From assembly GCA_026419775.2 (NCBI GenBank), contig JAOPGA020001029.1:1-64000 (forward strand): a stretch of DNA of 64,000 nt, in the 5' to 3' direction. The first letter of the stretch is position 1; each line of letters opens with the position of its first letter. The notes below the pieces were generated by a model that did not search any database, had not been told where the DNA came from, and saw nothing but the letters and a program-made list of their open reading frames with translations. Position numbers and translations under genes: made by a program. Shown piece by piece: positions 9,326-22,582 of this stretch. The DNA comes from Acrasis kona (taxonomy: Eukaryota; Heterolobosea; Eutetramitea; Acrasida; Acrasidae).

Positions 9326-12300
9326 TTATTCTTCATCTAATACCATTTGTTCCTTTACTGATTCATCAGATTGCTCCTCCTTCGAAGTAGTTTCGTTCAC
9401 ATCTTCAAACATGACCTCCTCCTCTCCATCAGCTGCATCAACGACCACTCCATCATCCCTTACGCTCTCGTAAGGATTTTCGTTTTGGTCAGATCCAGCA
9501 TCATCCTAAAAAAATCAGATCAAATCAAATGCATTTCTAAACTCACCTCATCTTCATCAGATGTCTTCTTCTTCAATCTCTTCTTCTTGCTCGTTGCACC
9601 ACTATCAACAGGCGTCTCCGCCTCTTCTTCATCCTCCGCTTCTCTTGCTCTCTTCTTTTCGGCTTGCTTCCTCTTCTTTTTCGAATCATCCCTTTTAACT
9701 CTCTTCTTTTTCTTTTCAGTCTTCTCGCCCTTCTCCTTCTTTTTTCTCTTCTTCTTTTCTGCTGCAGTAGATCCACCTGCTTGATCCTCATCTACGTATT
9801 CTTGTTCTTGATCAGCCGCTGCTGCTGCTGAGCCCTGATGATCTGGTTTTCCATCATTCCATTGCTCCTGTAGTGCAGCCAACTTATCTTGTTGCTCCTG
9901 GAATCGTTGTTTACGAGCCTCTTCCTCTGCCTTCTTCTTTTGTTCCAACTCTGCCAACATTTTATCTTCCAATTCTCTTCGCTGTTCGATCGCAGCCAAT
10001 TGTTGTTGCTTCAATCGATTCGTCTTTTCTTGTTCCAACTTTGATGACTCCATGTGTTCGTTCGCTTTGTTTCTTGTTTGTTGGATTACTTTTTGGATAT
10101 AATTCTTTGCCATCCTTACAATGAATGATTTCTCCGTTCCCGCCTTTTCTTTTTTTTGATCTGCTTTACTTGCCTTGCTTACAAAAGTAAACAATCGAAC
10201 GGAAGCTTCTAATAGACGATTTGCCTTTTCGCTGTTGGTCACGTTCTTTTTTGGATCTTTTAGAATCATTAAGCAGTGTTCGTGACTGGTGACTGCAAGA
10301 TTGAACCATAACACGAGACGATTTGGTTCCAAGCGAATGGCCTTCTCCAAGATTTTTTCGCATTCGTCGAATTTGTTTGATTCGAATTCTGCTTTGGCCA
10401 AGAACATGAGCACGTCCACATTGGCGAAATTGTAAAATTTCTTCAAACAATTTTCGTAAAGTTTTGCTGCGTTGGTGTATTGTCGGTTGACCATGTTGAG
10501 ATGACCCAAATTGATCCAAGTCTCTGGTATGGCAGATAATTTACTGTCATTGTCGATGGCATGATTTTCTCTGACTTTTGTAAAAATGTCCTTTGCTTCG
10601 TTGGTGTATCCTCTTTCTGCTAAAACTGCTCCTAATCCTAATGCTGCATAAATGTTGTTCTTGTCGATTTGTAACACTCTTTCGAATTGAGCGGAAGCGT
10701 ATTGTAAGTGTCTGTCGGTTTTGTCTGGGTCCATCATGTCGGGTCGGATGCCTCCGATGAACATGTTACCCATTGCGAGCAGTGCATAAATGTCCTTCTT
10801 GTCATTGTTGGATAATTTTAACACTTGGTCGAACTTTTTTTGTGCCAAACTCCAATGAGAGTGCTTGAGGTAAATGTCGCCCATGATGGCTAATGATGTT
10901 GGATCGCTGGGTCTGATCTTGGAGGCGACGTTACACCACATGATGGCCTTCTCTAGATCTCCTTGTTCGTTGTGAATGATTCCTAAACGTAGATAACATT
11001 CAATGTAGTTGGGGTGTTGTTTTGCCAATGCAACGTATAAGCTTTTTGCCTTCTCCGTCTGTTTCATTTCTTCCAATATACGTGAAAAGTTATAAACGAG
11101 TGTAGCGTGCTCTGGATGGATGGGTGATTTTGATTCCAAAAGGTCGTGAATGGTTGACTCGTCCATCTAAAAATATTAGTTGGAAAAACAAAAAATGTAA
11201 CGTACATCGACCTGTTGTAGTGCTTTTAAGAGATAATGTGTGGCCTTCACTACGTGTCCCAACTTTAGACTGACACATGCTACGTTGTTGTAGAATTGGT
11301 AAGGAACGGCTGAAGCTTCCAATTGTCCGTTTTGTATTTTTTTATCGATAAGAACCTCTGCTTGTAGGAATGCATCAAGAGATGCTTGGAAGTCTCTTCT
11401 TTCGCTTTGACCGATCTCAATCAAAACCTCCTCATCTTTTGGGAACGCTGCGTGTGCTATCCGTAAATGTTTTAATGCGAGTTCTGGCTTGTTGGGTTTT
11501 GTTTGTGCGTATAAGGATCCAAGTATTTTGTTCGCTTCGTAATTGTCCTTGTCCTGCTCAATAACCTTTCTGAATGAAGAGATGGCATTATCCACATCAC
11601 CTTTTTGTAGGTACAACTGTCCACAACCAAAAAGACCAGGTGCGTATTGTTTATTAAGCTGACTACTACGGAAGTAGTAAGAAAAGGCAGTCTATGGAAA
11701 TTAATTACTATAATATATCGGAAACAAACCTGATAACTTTGCTGTACATGTTGAACGCGTGCGAGATTATAATAAGATTCCGCCTTCATTTCGTTCATAG
11801 GAGTGTTGTGAAGAGCGCTCATGCTCATCTTGTTTACCTTTTCGTGATCACCTCTGTAGAAACAATGGTTCGATAAGTGGTTTAGGGCCATTGAATTATT
11901 TGGGTCAAGTTGATATGCAGTATGCACGCTTGTTACAGCTTTTCTATATAAAAAGTTTAGTCTACGTCAAATCACGTTCACGTACTTGATGTGTTCTGTA
12001 GCCGCGCCTACATCCTCACCGAGCTTGACAGCCCTATTAAGCTCAATGATGGCAATTGCAATGTGCGCTCCCACGTTGGAAGGAGATAACTGTAACACTC
12101 TATTAAAGCAAGCAAGTGCTTTATCAACGTGACCGAGCTGATAATGACAGAGACCAAGTCCTAAGCGGACGCTAGCGGGGCATTTTTTGGAGCCCAACGT
12201 CTTAAGTACGTCCTTGTATAATTCAAGAGATTTGTTATATTCCTTTCTTGAGTATAAAACACAAGCGCGACCCAACATGGCTGGAATGTTTTTAGGATCA

Positions 12301-12866
12301 TTGACGAGAGCTGTATCAAATTGTGTCTCCGCTCTGTCGAATTCAGACTTTTGTAAATACATAACACCTCTTGAAATAAATGTAGAGGGATGCGAGTGAT
12401 ATATAGACTCGGCTTGATTTAAAAGCTAGAATGTAAGGTGAACAGAAATAATATTGTAATTACGGTAGTTGCTTTAGTGTTGAAGGAATCTCTTTCCATC
12501 TCCTTTTCGGAGGACTTTAGCATTTTTGATTTCTCAATATAATGCCCCGCGAGTATATTTAAACAACGAATTCGACTATCAAGTTGGTCAGCATATTTTT
12601 CGTCTATCGTTGCTTGAGGTATTTTGTTTGCCTCGTTCATTATTTCCTCGAAATTTTGCTACGTATGTAATTAATATTATACGGTCACGCGTAGTTTGTA
12701 CCTCATTGTTTTGTTTATAATATTCAATGGCGAACTGAATCCAAATATCAAGAGGAGCCAATTCTGCTTGTAAAACACCAATGACGTCATCTACCTCTTC
12801 AGGTAGCTCCGAAATCTTGACTTCGACAACTTCATCGGAGTCCCTAACTGGGATCTGAATGGACAT
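9326..12866 (-). CDS. CTR9: RNA polymerase-associated protein CTR9 (Paf1 complex scaffold)
   Basis: TPR-repeat scaffold of the Paf1 complex, which travels with RNA polymerase II and supports histone modification during elongation. Seven exons: 12702-12866, 12464-12658, 11986-12425, 11730-11943, 11206-11691, 9547-11166 and 9326-9505. The introns are 38-43 nt and the splicing gives 1099 aa in frame. The start MSIQIPVRDSDEVVEV aligns with the conserved CTR9 N-terminus, and IWIQFAIEYYKQ follows as in the family. Tandem TPRs fill roughly residues 100-810 (for example GRACVLYSRKEY, NEANKILGSLYAQ, YENCLKKFYNFANVDVLMFLAKAEF). Then comes a coiled Glu/Gln/Lys region and a Lys/Arg/Glu-rich tail with nuclear localisation clusters, as in CTR9 proteins. 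It is transcribed divergently from SNU13. Confidence 0.95.
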
Positions 12867-12971
12867 TGTTTGTAAAGAATAGTTGGTCAACTATCATATT
12901 CAACAAAGCGATGTATCTTTTCACACAATTTCAAAAAAACTGAGGAATACACAGTTCGAAAAACACAAAAA
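12867..12971. promoter_or_regulatory. Divergent promoter region between CTR9 and SNU13
   Basis: Only 105 bp separate the two start codons. The segment must carry both 5' UTRs and core promoters. It is A-rich, with runs of A before each ATG, and shows no evident TATA box. The assignment rests on gene arrangement. Confidence 0.55.
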
Positions 12972-13355
12972 ATGACGGAAGTAAACCCAAAAGCGTACCC
13001 CCTGGCAGATGCCACCTTGACCGTGTCAGTATTGGACTTGATCTCACAAGCCCACCACTACCATCAAGTCAAGAGAGGAGCAAATGAAGTCACCAAGGCG
13101 CTAAACCGTGGAAAATCTGCTTTCGTCATCTTGGCTGCTGATGCCGAACCAATCGAAATCGTGATGCATTTACCTTTGTTATGCGAGGATAAGAACGTAC
13201 CATATGCTTTTGTAAACAGCAAGACAGCACTCGGTCGTGCTTGTGGAATTTCAAGAGAAGTCATTTCCGCGACAGTTATTGCTGACGAGAAAAACATTGC
13301 CCTAAAGAAACAAATAGATAACTTGAGGAACGCTATTGAACAAATCATCATGTAA
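12972..13355 (+). CDS. SNU13: SNU13/15.5K (NHP2L1) RNA-binding protein
   Basis: 127-aa L7Ae/L30e/Gadd45-family protein, the usual length. It binds kink-turns in U4 snRNA and box C/D snoRNAs and nucleates the U4/U6.U5 tri-snRNP and box C/D snoRNPs in the nucleus and nucleolus. Diagnostic stretches are visible: [13 protein letters not shown] at the start, the RNA-binding loop [33 protein letters not shown], and [17 protein letters not shown]. The gene has no intron, the start is unambiguous, and the stop lies 8 bp from the stop of the converging CHASE gene. Confidence 0.97.
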   Translation: MTEVNPKAYPLADATLTVSVLDLISQAHHYHQVKRGANEVTKALNRGKSAFVILAADAEPIEIVMHLPLLCEDKNVPYAFVNSKTALGRACGISREVISATVIADEKNIALKKQIDNLRNAIEQIIM

Positions 13356-13363
13356 ACACATTT

Positions 13364-14944
13364 TTATATCAGTTCGGGATTAATTTTTATCACAACCAAA
13401 AAACCTTCTTCTTGTACACTTTTAACTTTTTCCGCAGATACCATACCTGGGTCTCTTCTTGGTTTGACTCCCGTCAAACTTGTAGCAATCACGGTGCATC
13501 TCACCTGTATCTTGTTCTTGCCAGTAACGGTTGTTGTTTGTAGATGGACATTAGACAGGGAATCATCCTTGTAGAATTGAAACGCCAATTCTGGGAGCAT
13601 CGTTCCTACGCTAATGCCCTTCTGGATCTCCTCGTTAGGTATCTGAAACACTCGATCGAACATTTTGTTTGTTCTAAGAATCAGGCCTGTCGCGTTCACA
13701 ACTAAAAGAATTTGGTCGAGGGCGTCGAGAACGATTTGAGTATTTCTCTCCTGTCTTGCTGACCTCTTGTTTAACATGTATAGTGTGGAATTTGTCTGTT
13801 CAATTTGGGCAATCTTGGCCTTCGCCACTCCTCTCGCCTGGTATAATAAAATCAAGCGATGAATCAATAGCAGCCCAATAATCAGACTCATTATGACAAT
13901 AAAAGAAGCAGACGAGGCTATAATACCAATGTTGTCGTTATGGTAGGTGAAGAATGTGTCCACATCGCGTGAGTTTGTGTAGAATTTAATGTTCCATTTG
14001 GTGTCCTGAAGAAAACTAACATTGTAATCCACCTTGAACTCGTATATACTATCAAATTCTCTATACGCTTTATGAGGGTCCCTGTCTTTGTTGACTTCGA
14101 CTGAGTTATACAACAACTTTGCTTGGTTTGTAACGTCCGAAACGGTAAACGTAACCTTTGAAAGATCAATGATATCTGTCAAGCTGTCATAGATGAGTGA
14201 GCGGAAAGTTGCTCCTCCAAAAACTAGACCTCTGTCATATGGTGAGGCTGTTGGAATCATTACTACAATACTGCTCCATCCTCCTTGTTCTAATCCTCTA
14301 TCATATATTAAGGTACTGTAGTAAGTCACCTGACCAGATTCTATACCCTCGTTAATGACATATTCGTTGAGTCCGTCCAACAGTTCATTTCCAAGGTATT
14401 TGTTGTTTGTGTGCGGAGCAATGAGCACGATAGGGATAGAATATTTAGAGTAACTAACTGTTTCGTTCTTGACCACCGTGTAGTTCTGGTAGCTTCCTCC
14501 TAAACGTCTAATGGATTGTTCAAAATTGTATATGGATTGAGGGTCTCGATTTATAATGACAGAATACCCAGTCAATGACATCGAGTCTTCTGGTAGGAGT
14601 TTGACATAAGAATCAAATTCATCAAGATCGATAGTGCGGTCTACTATCTTTAAAAGACTACTAACTGCTGTGATTCTCTGAGCAAAAGCATACAGTCCCG
14701 CCTGTACTTGTCTTTGTGTCGCACCCAGTATTTTGATCCGCTCATTCCTCAGTTCTTGTCTTTGTGCTAGAGAGATGTAGTATGATCCTATAGCTGCTGC
14801 TGAGCATGTGCAAACAGCAATTATAAAGAGAACTAGAAGAAATACATCAAATCGCCTGAATCTAAGTGGTTCAAAGTTTTTATCTACATCTGTTATTGTA
14901 TCGTTAGATACTAAATCTATAGGGTGTGGCTCATCTGTATTCAT
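13364..14944 (-). CDS. CHASE-domain transmembrane sensor with PAS domain
   Basis: 526-aa protein without introns. A cytoplasmic N-terminus of about 30 residues is followed by a membrane segment (FDVFLLVLFIIAVCTCSAAA). An extracellular region of roughly 280 residues with CHASE features comes next (QAGLYAFAQRITAVSSLL; DSMSLTGYSVII; the VTYYSTLIYDRG region before a GGWSSIVVMIP strand). A second membrane segment sits near residues 335-368, then a helix, then a PAS-like domain (ALDQILLVVNATGLILRTNKMFDRVF). CHASE domains bind small ligands in cytokinin and dictyostelid histidine kinases and adenylyl cyclases. No kinase, cyclase or response-regulator domain follows, because the stop lies straight after the PAS region. 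It may act through a partner or be a truncated relative of a hybrid kinase. Confidence 0.75.
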   Translation of the reverse strand: MNTDEPHPIDLVSNDTITDVDKNFEPLRFRRFDVFLLVLFIIAVCTCSAAAIGSYYISLAQRQELRNERIKILGATQRQVQAGLYAFAQRITAVSSLLKIVDRTIDLDEFDSYVKLLPEDSMSLTGYSVIINRDPQSIYNFEQSIRRLGGSYQNYTVVKNETVSYSKYSIPIVLIAPHTNNKYLGNELLDGLNEYVINEGIESGQVTYYSTLIYDRGLEQGGWSSIVVMIPTASPYDRGLVFGGATFRSLIYDSLTDIIDLSKVTFTVSDVTNQAKLLYNSVEVNKDRDPHKAYREFDSIYEFKVDYNVSFLQDTKWNIKFYTNSRDVDTFFTYHNDNIGIIASSASFIVIMSLIIGLLLIHRLILLYQARGVAKAKIAQIEQTNSTLYMLNKRSARQERNTQIVLDALDQILLVVNATGLILRTNKMFDRVFQIPNEEIQKGISVGTMLPELAFQFYKDDSLSNVHLQTTTVTGKNKIQVRCTVIATSLTGVKPRRDPGMVSAEKVKSVQEEGFLVVIKINPELI

Positions 14945-15742
14945 TATTGTTCAAGATGTTTTAAAAATCACAAAGGTTTTGTTACACGTTTGGATAAAAC
15001 CTTTTGAAATAGCAAATTGTAATAATAATGAAAGTTTTGACTTTGACATTATTCATTGTAATTTGCAAGATACATACGAGAGTTGAATAAGCAATTTCAC
15101 GACGTTAAAGCCCGGATCTCTTTCTGTGATCATTTACTTTCAATATCTTTCAACAATCTTTTAATTATCTTTCACTTTCGTTTCAACAAGTTATTACAGC
15201 CTGTGACAAAGAAGCAAAGGATTGATTTAGAACCAGACAATGAAAAGAAGGAATTCATCGAATAACCCGTACAAATTGCCTCAGAGCATCAACAGCTTTT
15301 TGTTATGAGTCTTTAATTGAAAAATTAAACGGTCGACCTCGATGCATATACAATCAATGTCAATCGACATGTTTTAACATATGAAAAAATAAACTAGATG
15401 CAGGGTGAACAAAAGATTATCCCGTACGTTTGACTTCAAACAAAATGTCAAGAAGTTTTTTTGTATTGGTTAAAATAATCTTTTAATTCCTCTGAAGTTT
15501 GTATCCTAAAAATAAATTGCACAATCTTTTACTTTCTTCATACCTTCCAACATTCACCTGTGTCATCAAACGATCAGCTCATCCTTTAATTGATAGCACA
15601 ACATTAACATATCATTGAAAGCATACAAAGGCTATGTCACGAAAGTTGATCATACATCGTCGTTGAAGAAGTCAAGTATAGTAGGTTGTGTAGAGTTTAC
15701 AATAAGCTTGTCTTACAAAGGTTGAACAGGTTGTGAAACTGA
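14945..15742. other. Intergenic stretch upstream of the TPR-like gene
   Basis: AT-rich spacer between two divergent starts. A possible terminal exon lies at about 15204-15265 on the plus strand: a TTACAG acceptor, then PVTKKQRIDLEPDNEKKEFIE and TAA. It has no identifiable partner exons and may be a remnant. The sequence around AATCTTTTAATT recurs at about 15158 and 15477. No gene is supported. Confidence 0.4.
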
Positions 15743-18700
15743 ATGTCTGAGCAGGTTGCCACGGGATCTGACCAAATGGATGCAGATTTAATAATTGATT
15801 GGGAAAACTCGCTCGTAACCGAGGAAGAGTTTGAACAGCTTAAAGCAGATCCTCTTCAACTTTTATCACAATGCAACACAAGGAGCACCGAAAACTTTCG
15901 ACGAACAGAAACAACCCTGAAAAATGAAATAGAGAAATTAAAAAGCGAGAAAAACCTTGACGCGCAGACGCAGCGCGACCAAAGCGAGACTGAACTCAAT
16001 GCCCTCGAAAGGAGGAACGAAAAATTCAGAGAGGAGCGCAACGCAGCGGTTGCGAGATCCGAAGAGCTCGAGAGCAGAATACTATCACTAGGTACTTTGT
16101 GACATACTTTTTTACTCATTTTTTTTAGATGAAATAATCAATGAATTCAAGGATAATGTGTCTTCGCTAAAGCAAAAGATTGCACACCAAGCTCGTGATC
16201 TTGAGGAGGCACAAAGTCAACTAGAAAAGACGAAGGACGAAAAGGTTAGACAACTGACTTCATTTAGCAAAAAGGATGAAGAAGTAAGGGTGTTAAATGG
16301 TAAACTTGGTGTTTTTGTTTACGCTTATTTCATTTAGATGACCTATCGAAGTTGACAGAAAAATACAAAGCCCTCAACAGACAAAAGATTGAGTTCGAGG
16401 ACAGGTTAAATGAGGCGAACACAGCCACGATACCCCTCAACGTAAGCCCACACCCCACAGTGTTTCTAATAATTATAGTTCACCATCGATAAAATTAAAC
16501 ACGAGAAGAAGCTTGTGGAGGACCAGAATGCATTCTTAAACGAAAGCCTACAAAAATTATCAAACGAGTTCCTACAATCAAAGAGCCAAATGAGCGTCGA
16601 AATCATAAAGGCAAGAGGAGAACATTCAGCTGCAGTTGAGCAAATCAAGCAACTAGAATTCTCCAAAGCAACCTTGACAGCGAACAATAATTCTCTTCAG
16701 TCAAGAGCAGATGCTTATTTAACTGAGATCCGCGACCTCAGAGTAAGTCCACATTACTTACAACTCTTTTATGGTTTTGTAGAATGACTTTGAAAATCAA
16801 ACATTATCGTTGAAGCGTGAATTAGAAGCAGCCAAACACTTGAGTCAACTTTCAGAGTCCAGACAGAGTGAAGCTGAGCAGTCACTATTACAAGTCCGTA
16901 AGGAAAGTTCCGATCAAAAGGAAAAATACAACAAACACATTGCACTCTTGAACCAAGACTTGGACAAGTACAAACAAATCAACAATACTTTAAGCGAAGA
17001 ATTCGAATTATTAAAGAAGAACAATTCTTCGTCACTTTCATCACCACTACGCGTGAGCGCACTGACCAAAGGAATATCAAGTTCGGACATTTATTCAAAG
17101 TTTGTTTCGGTCAGCGAAGAAAACATTGAGCTCAAGAGAGAGAACAACACATTAAAAGCAAGCATTGATGCGATCCAAGAAGAGATTTTAGAATTCGAAC
17201 CCTTATCGGAGGCACAACGATCCGAACACGAAAGGTTACAAATGAGCCACGTCAACCTTACGCGCGAACTAAGAGACACCAAGGAGAAACTAAAAACCTT
17301 CACCAGTCAAGTCAACACATTCAAAAAGAAGAACATTGACCTAACCGCCGCCAATGCTGCTCTCTCCAAAGAACATGCAGAATTGTACGAACAGGTCAAC
17401 ATGCTATTAATAGAATGCAGAAATTACAAATTAACATTAAACGAAAGTGCCAACGTAACCGAAACCGAAATTAGTCTAATGGCCGAAGATGACAATTACG
17501 ATCCCAACGAACCAGTACAAATGTCCTTCGAGACCATTACGTTCAAAGACGTTACGCAATTACAAAATCAATTAAGATCAGCACTACGTAACCTTCGCGA
17601 ATCAGAAGTCAAACATAGACATCAACTCGAGTCGATCAGATCCGAAGAATCGAACAACATCGAGTCACAAATTAAATCCTATCAAGATCGTGTCAACAAG
17701 CTAAAAGATGATTCCAAGAGACAATTCGAAAAATACAATCTAGTAGTCAAGGAGAGAGATTACTTTAGGGAATTAAACAAACAACATTTAAGAGTCAACA
17801 AAAAGTCATCGTTCGACAGTCAACCGCTATCATTTGATTTGAATCAATCCATTCAATCATCGTCATCATCAACCAACAATACGAGCCAAATTGATTTCGA
17901 GAATCAAAAGAACGAATTCATAAATGAAATCGAAACATACAAGAGCGAATCGCAAAAGTTAAAAATAGAAAGATTACAATTACAAAATCAACTCAGCAAC
18001 AAATCAAACGAAGTGGCCCACTACATTGAACGATTAAATCAAACCAACATCTTGTTACAAAATTCCACCACCGAAATTCAAAATTTAAGACAACACAGCA
18101 CATGTCAATCTCAATCCCTTCAAAATGCAATTCGACAACAAGACAAATTAAGAGACGAAATGAATCAAATCCAACACAAGATGAACGATTACACGAATCA
18201 AATCTCACACTACAAATCAGAAAGTAATTACTTGAAACAACAAAACGATCAATTATCGAAAGATCGTGAAGAATTGAGACAATCGAGAGATCAAACGGAA
18301 AAGTTTTACAATAATTTACAACAAATTCAATCAACCATGAGCCTAAACGATAAGAAACAAGTAGAAAAGACGATTTTAGAATTGGATCAAATCAAATCAC
18401 AATTAGAAGTCGCGAGCGAGAAATTGGAACAAGAAAGAATATTAACCAGAGAGGCCAACATTCAATTGGAATTGAAACAATCGGAATGTAGAGATTTATT
18501 AGCGTCCAAAGATGTGCTCATTGGTAAATTAAAAGAAGAAATTGCGAGCGATTCGTCCAAATTGGAATCATATCAACGAGAGAATCGATCGTTATCCACC
18601 AGAATTAACATTCTGGAACAACGATTAGATTCATCCAATTCATCATCATCCATCACATCATCATCATCATCAAATCAATTAGATAGCGTCGAAGTAGAAG

Positions 18701-20931
18701 CTCTAAAGAGAGATTTGGAATCTAGTCGATCGCTAGTACAAGAAAAGAAATCACAACACGAATCGTTGCTCAATCAACTAAAAGAATCTGAATCATCTCG
18801 CACGCATTTATTGACCGAATTAGAATCCACCAATCAATCTCATCAAATTTCCATCAATGATTACAAATCACAAATCGAACAATTACAATCAGCACTCGAC
18901 GTGGAATCAGAATTACTAGTCGCCGAGAAGAATCAACTAATACAATCGAACGAAAAGATTTCCGAATTAACGTCTCGTTACGAATCATTGATTTCGGAAT
19001 TAAACATGATCAAGGAATCACAACGATCCGAAAAATCAGTCGTCGAATCATCTCAAGATCAAATCCAACAATATCAAAAATCATATCAAGAACAAAAAGA
19101 AAAATTCGAAAATTTATTAAAACAATATTCGTCCGATGTGACCAAAATGAACGAATTGGAAAATTCCAACGCTAGTTTGAGAGAAGAATTTAGATTGATC
19201 ACGTTACAATTCAACAATCAGAATCAACAATTAAATGGAATGAACGAACAATTCAAGAGCAGAGAATCGGCATTGAAGAACGTGATCGAAGATTCCAACC
19301 AACGCATTAGAGATTTGGAACGTCAACGCGATATTTTATTGAGCGAGAACGAAATTCTAAATGTCGAATTGAAGAGAGCGGTATTACCGGATGTGACCCA
19401 ATCATCATCATCAACAACAAATCTAGAAAGAGATCAAGTCGAAGAATTGAGAGAAATGGTACGATTCGTGAGAAAAGATAAGGACATGATTTCAAGTAAA
19501 TTAAGCGTGGTCGAATTCGAAAGTGCTAGAAATCGTCAAATGTACGAACAATCTGCTCGCGATTTGGAACGTTGTAGGAGCGATTTTGAATTGTTCAAGA
19601 ATCAAATCGAATCGACAAAATCAATCGACGATTCCACCCTACAACAATTAGATTTACTCAAGGAGAGCAACCAAGCACTTCGTCACAATTACGAACAATT
19701 AACCAAACAATTCGATTTGGAGAAATTACAGCGTCAACAAGCACAAGATTCTTACGAACCACTCCATAAGGAATTGTTGACGTCCAGGGGACAAGTCAAC
19801 GTGTTGGAGAAGGAGATTTCCAATTTACAAAAAGATGTGGAGCATTGGCAACGACGCAGTCAATCGTTGATCGAAAAATATAAACAAATCGATCCGAAGG
19901 AACATTCCGATTTGAAATTGGAATGCGAAGAAAAGACGAATCGCATCGACGAGTTGAATCAACAAGTAATTGATTTGAAATCCAAATTGGAATCGAGCGA
20001 GCATTTAACAAAGAGACAAGATTTGGAAAAGATTGGCGAATTGGAATCAAAGATTGTTGATTTGGAACAAAAAGTCAAATCGTTGAATCGTGCAGGATTG
20101 AATTGGAAAAATAAATTTGAAGCATTGAGCAAGAGCGATGAGGAATTGAAAAAGGAAAACGAAGAGTTGAATTCCAAATTGGAACTTTCTAATAAGCAAT
20201 TGGAATCGGTCAAATCACAATTATCAGAAAAATCAGATCAGAGCGAAACCACTACCGCTGAGCATTGGAAGGGAATCTACAAGACCAAATTACAAAAATT
20301 CAAATCGGAGAATGAAACTAAAATTAAGAATTTGGATAAATTAAAAACGGAAGCTCAAGAAAAGATTGTGGAACTCGAAAAGGAGAATTTGGAACTTTCG
20401 AATAAATTATCCGAACAAAAAACAAAATTAGTAAAGACCATGAGATTGTTGGTGGACATGAAGAATAAGTACAAGGATCAAGAAGAGGCGGAACAAGAGG
20501 ATGATAATCAACAGGAGGATGATCAACAGGAGCAGGAGGAACAGCAACAAGGTGGTGATGAAGAGGAGAATACATCAGAAAAGGAAGTTGTTGCGGAGGA
20601 GAAGGCACCTGTGGTCGAGGCACCTGCTCCTGCACCAGCACCAGCAGCTGTCTTGTCTCCAGCAGAGATTTTAAGAGCTCAGTTACTTAATCGCATCAAC
20701 AAGTCTCAAAAGGTGTCATCACCTGCAGTCACCACTCCAACCGAGATCACCACTCCCACTACACCTGTCGACGAACAAGAAAAGAGCAAGAAACGTTCGA
20801 GAGTGTCGGAAGATGCTCCTCAAGAAGAAGAGGGTCAAAAGAAGAAAAAGACAAAGATCGACCGAAGAGCGCTACAGTCCACGGAAGAACAGGAATCAGC
20901 GGAGCCAGAACAAGACGAAGATAACGAATAA
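15743..20931 (+). CDS. TPR: Giant coiled-coil protein, nucleoprotein TPR/Mlp-like
   Basis: 1678-aa protein from five exons with four N-terminal introns at 16092-16128, 16300-16337, 16442-16478 and 16744-16783 (37-40 nt), each keeping the frame. Almost the whole length, residues about 35-1530, is heptad-rich coiled coil dominated by Glu, Gln, Lys, Ser and Asn. The last 150 residues change to an acidic and Pro/Ala-rich tail (APAPAPAP) with basic clusters (KKRSRV and KKKKTKIDRR) that look like nuclear localisation signals. TPR/Mlp proteins line the nuclear basket of the pore and help mRNA export and spindle checkpoint control. Length, N-terminal coiled coil with dense introns, and acidic nuclear tail fit this family. 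A generic myosin-tail or golgin-like coiled coil remains possible. Confidence 0.6.
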
Positions 20932-20934
20932 AAA

Positions 20935-22388
20935 TTAATCAGTTTTTCTTTTATTTAAATCTGGATTGAAGAATTCTTCGTTCTTTCTCTTCTTGTGGTC
21001 GTAAACATAATAAGCAATCAGCGAACCCACTCCACCTACAATAATGACGGTTGGTATCACTGTGGCCAATACTACATTCGTGTAATCAAAGTAAATGGGT
21101 TCTTGAGAGTCCTTTACATCTAAAAACATTCTTTCGTATTCGACGGTCGCTCCTGGCGCATCAAACACTCCAGTCTCCACATAGATTCTGTTACCCGCTC
21201 TGTGCTCTGGACCCACGTTCAGATTGACTGTGAATGTGAAATTCGATAATCCAAGATAATCCTTTGTGTTGTTCATGACGGTTGAATTGGATTCTGAAAG
21301 GTCTCCTAAATGATAGAAATTGATCACTTGATATTGGAATGGTTCCTTCAAGGGATTGGTAAGTGCAAATGTTTTGTTCGTCTCGTGAGTGTATGTTTGG
21401 TTTCCGTAAGTTTCGTTTGTTTCGTAGGTGTATTCTGGTAAAAAGTAATCGAAGAAGGAATGTATGTTGGTCAAGTTTGTGACTGGTAGTGAGTGATTTT
21501 TATAGGAGGCTGTAACGTTGGAGATCAATGACATGTTGAGTGAGTTTGTATAATTTTGCAGTTCTGATAATGATTCATCAAAGTAGCAATACATGTTGAA
21601 CGTGAAATCCTGACTAACTGCTTCTTCTGAAAATTCCAAGCAAGGATGGTCTGCATCTAATAGTAGACCTCCTACATCTCTATTACAGGTTAGTAATCAT
21701 GGTGTAATGTTCGCTTACTCTGTGTCGTCACCTCTTTGGCAATTTCTTTGTGGATCAAGTAACTTAACCACACATGTGTAGTTTCTAAAAGTTGAACATC
21801 TTTCGCCAACTCTATCAAGGGGACACAAACATGCTTCCATTGTAGTCTACATTAAATATTATTGTATAAGTGATTATTATGATTTACGTTGGTCTGGGTA
21901 CAATTTAGTACGTTTTTCTTCTCCAGATACTCTACATATGTTACATTGGTTCCGTTACAGCTGAACTATTATTAATTAATCACGGATAATTGTGGCGAAT
22001 AACAAACAAGTTGGTAATCGAAGGTAGCATAAATTGATGTCGGATCGCACTCCTCCTTTAGATTTTTTTCGTCATCATCCTCTTCCTCTTGTATACGTCT
22101 TGTTCTCATAGTTCGTGCTTCGGATTGTTCCACAGGTTGTTCAATCCATTCAGATGCGGTCTCATCCCCTAACATTCCTTTAACGATACTCTCGGGTAAT
22201 AATCGTCCAAAAGCTTGTTGTACGAGTGGGTTCTGAAATGCAGTCACTACTTCCGTTAGCTTGTCGATTGTATCTTGTTTGCGTATCCGTCTATCATTTG
22301 GTTTGTCTAGAGTTGTCACCGCTGATAATAAAAGTATGATGATACAACATGAAACCCGGAGCTTCAAACTCGGATGTCGTGCGCACAT
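20935..22388 (-). CDS. Type I membrane glycoprotein, unknown function
   Basis: Predicted 443 aa from exons 22008-22388, 21888-21965, 21719-21846 and 20935-21679 (introns 39-42 nt). The start is chosen at 22388 because it gives a signal peptide (LRVSCCIIILLLSAVTT). An acidic linker with RTRR follows, then a Cys-containing extracellular module (FSCNGTNVTYV, CLCPLDRVGERCSTF) rich in N-glycosylation sequons (NYT, NMS, NVT, NHS, NLT, NET, NQT, NKT, NST, NFT). One membrane helix (VVLATVIPTVIIVGGVGSLIAYYVY) precedes a short basic tail. This layout suits a surface receptor or adhesion protein. I do not recognise the family. The stop is 3 bp from the stop of the converging TPR-like gene. Confidence 0.7.
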
Positions 22389-22582
22389 GTTGGATACTTT
22401 ACAAAATATTTTGTAACCCTCCAACACATTGTTCCAGCTGCGTCTGTTGAGTAAATGACAACACCACGAGTTCATTCAAAGCAGAATAGATTGTGTTGTT
22501 ACGCTTCATAAAATTGCTAAATTATAAGGTTACACCCGAAATGCATTGTTAAAATATTATTTCTTATTTTACAAAATATTTA

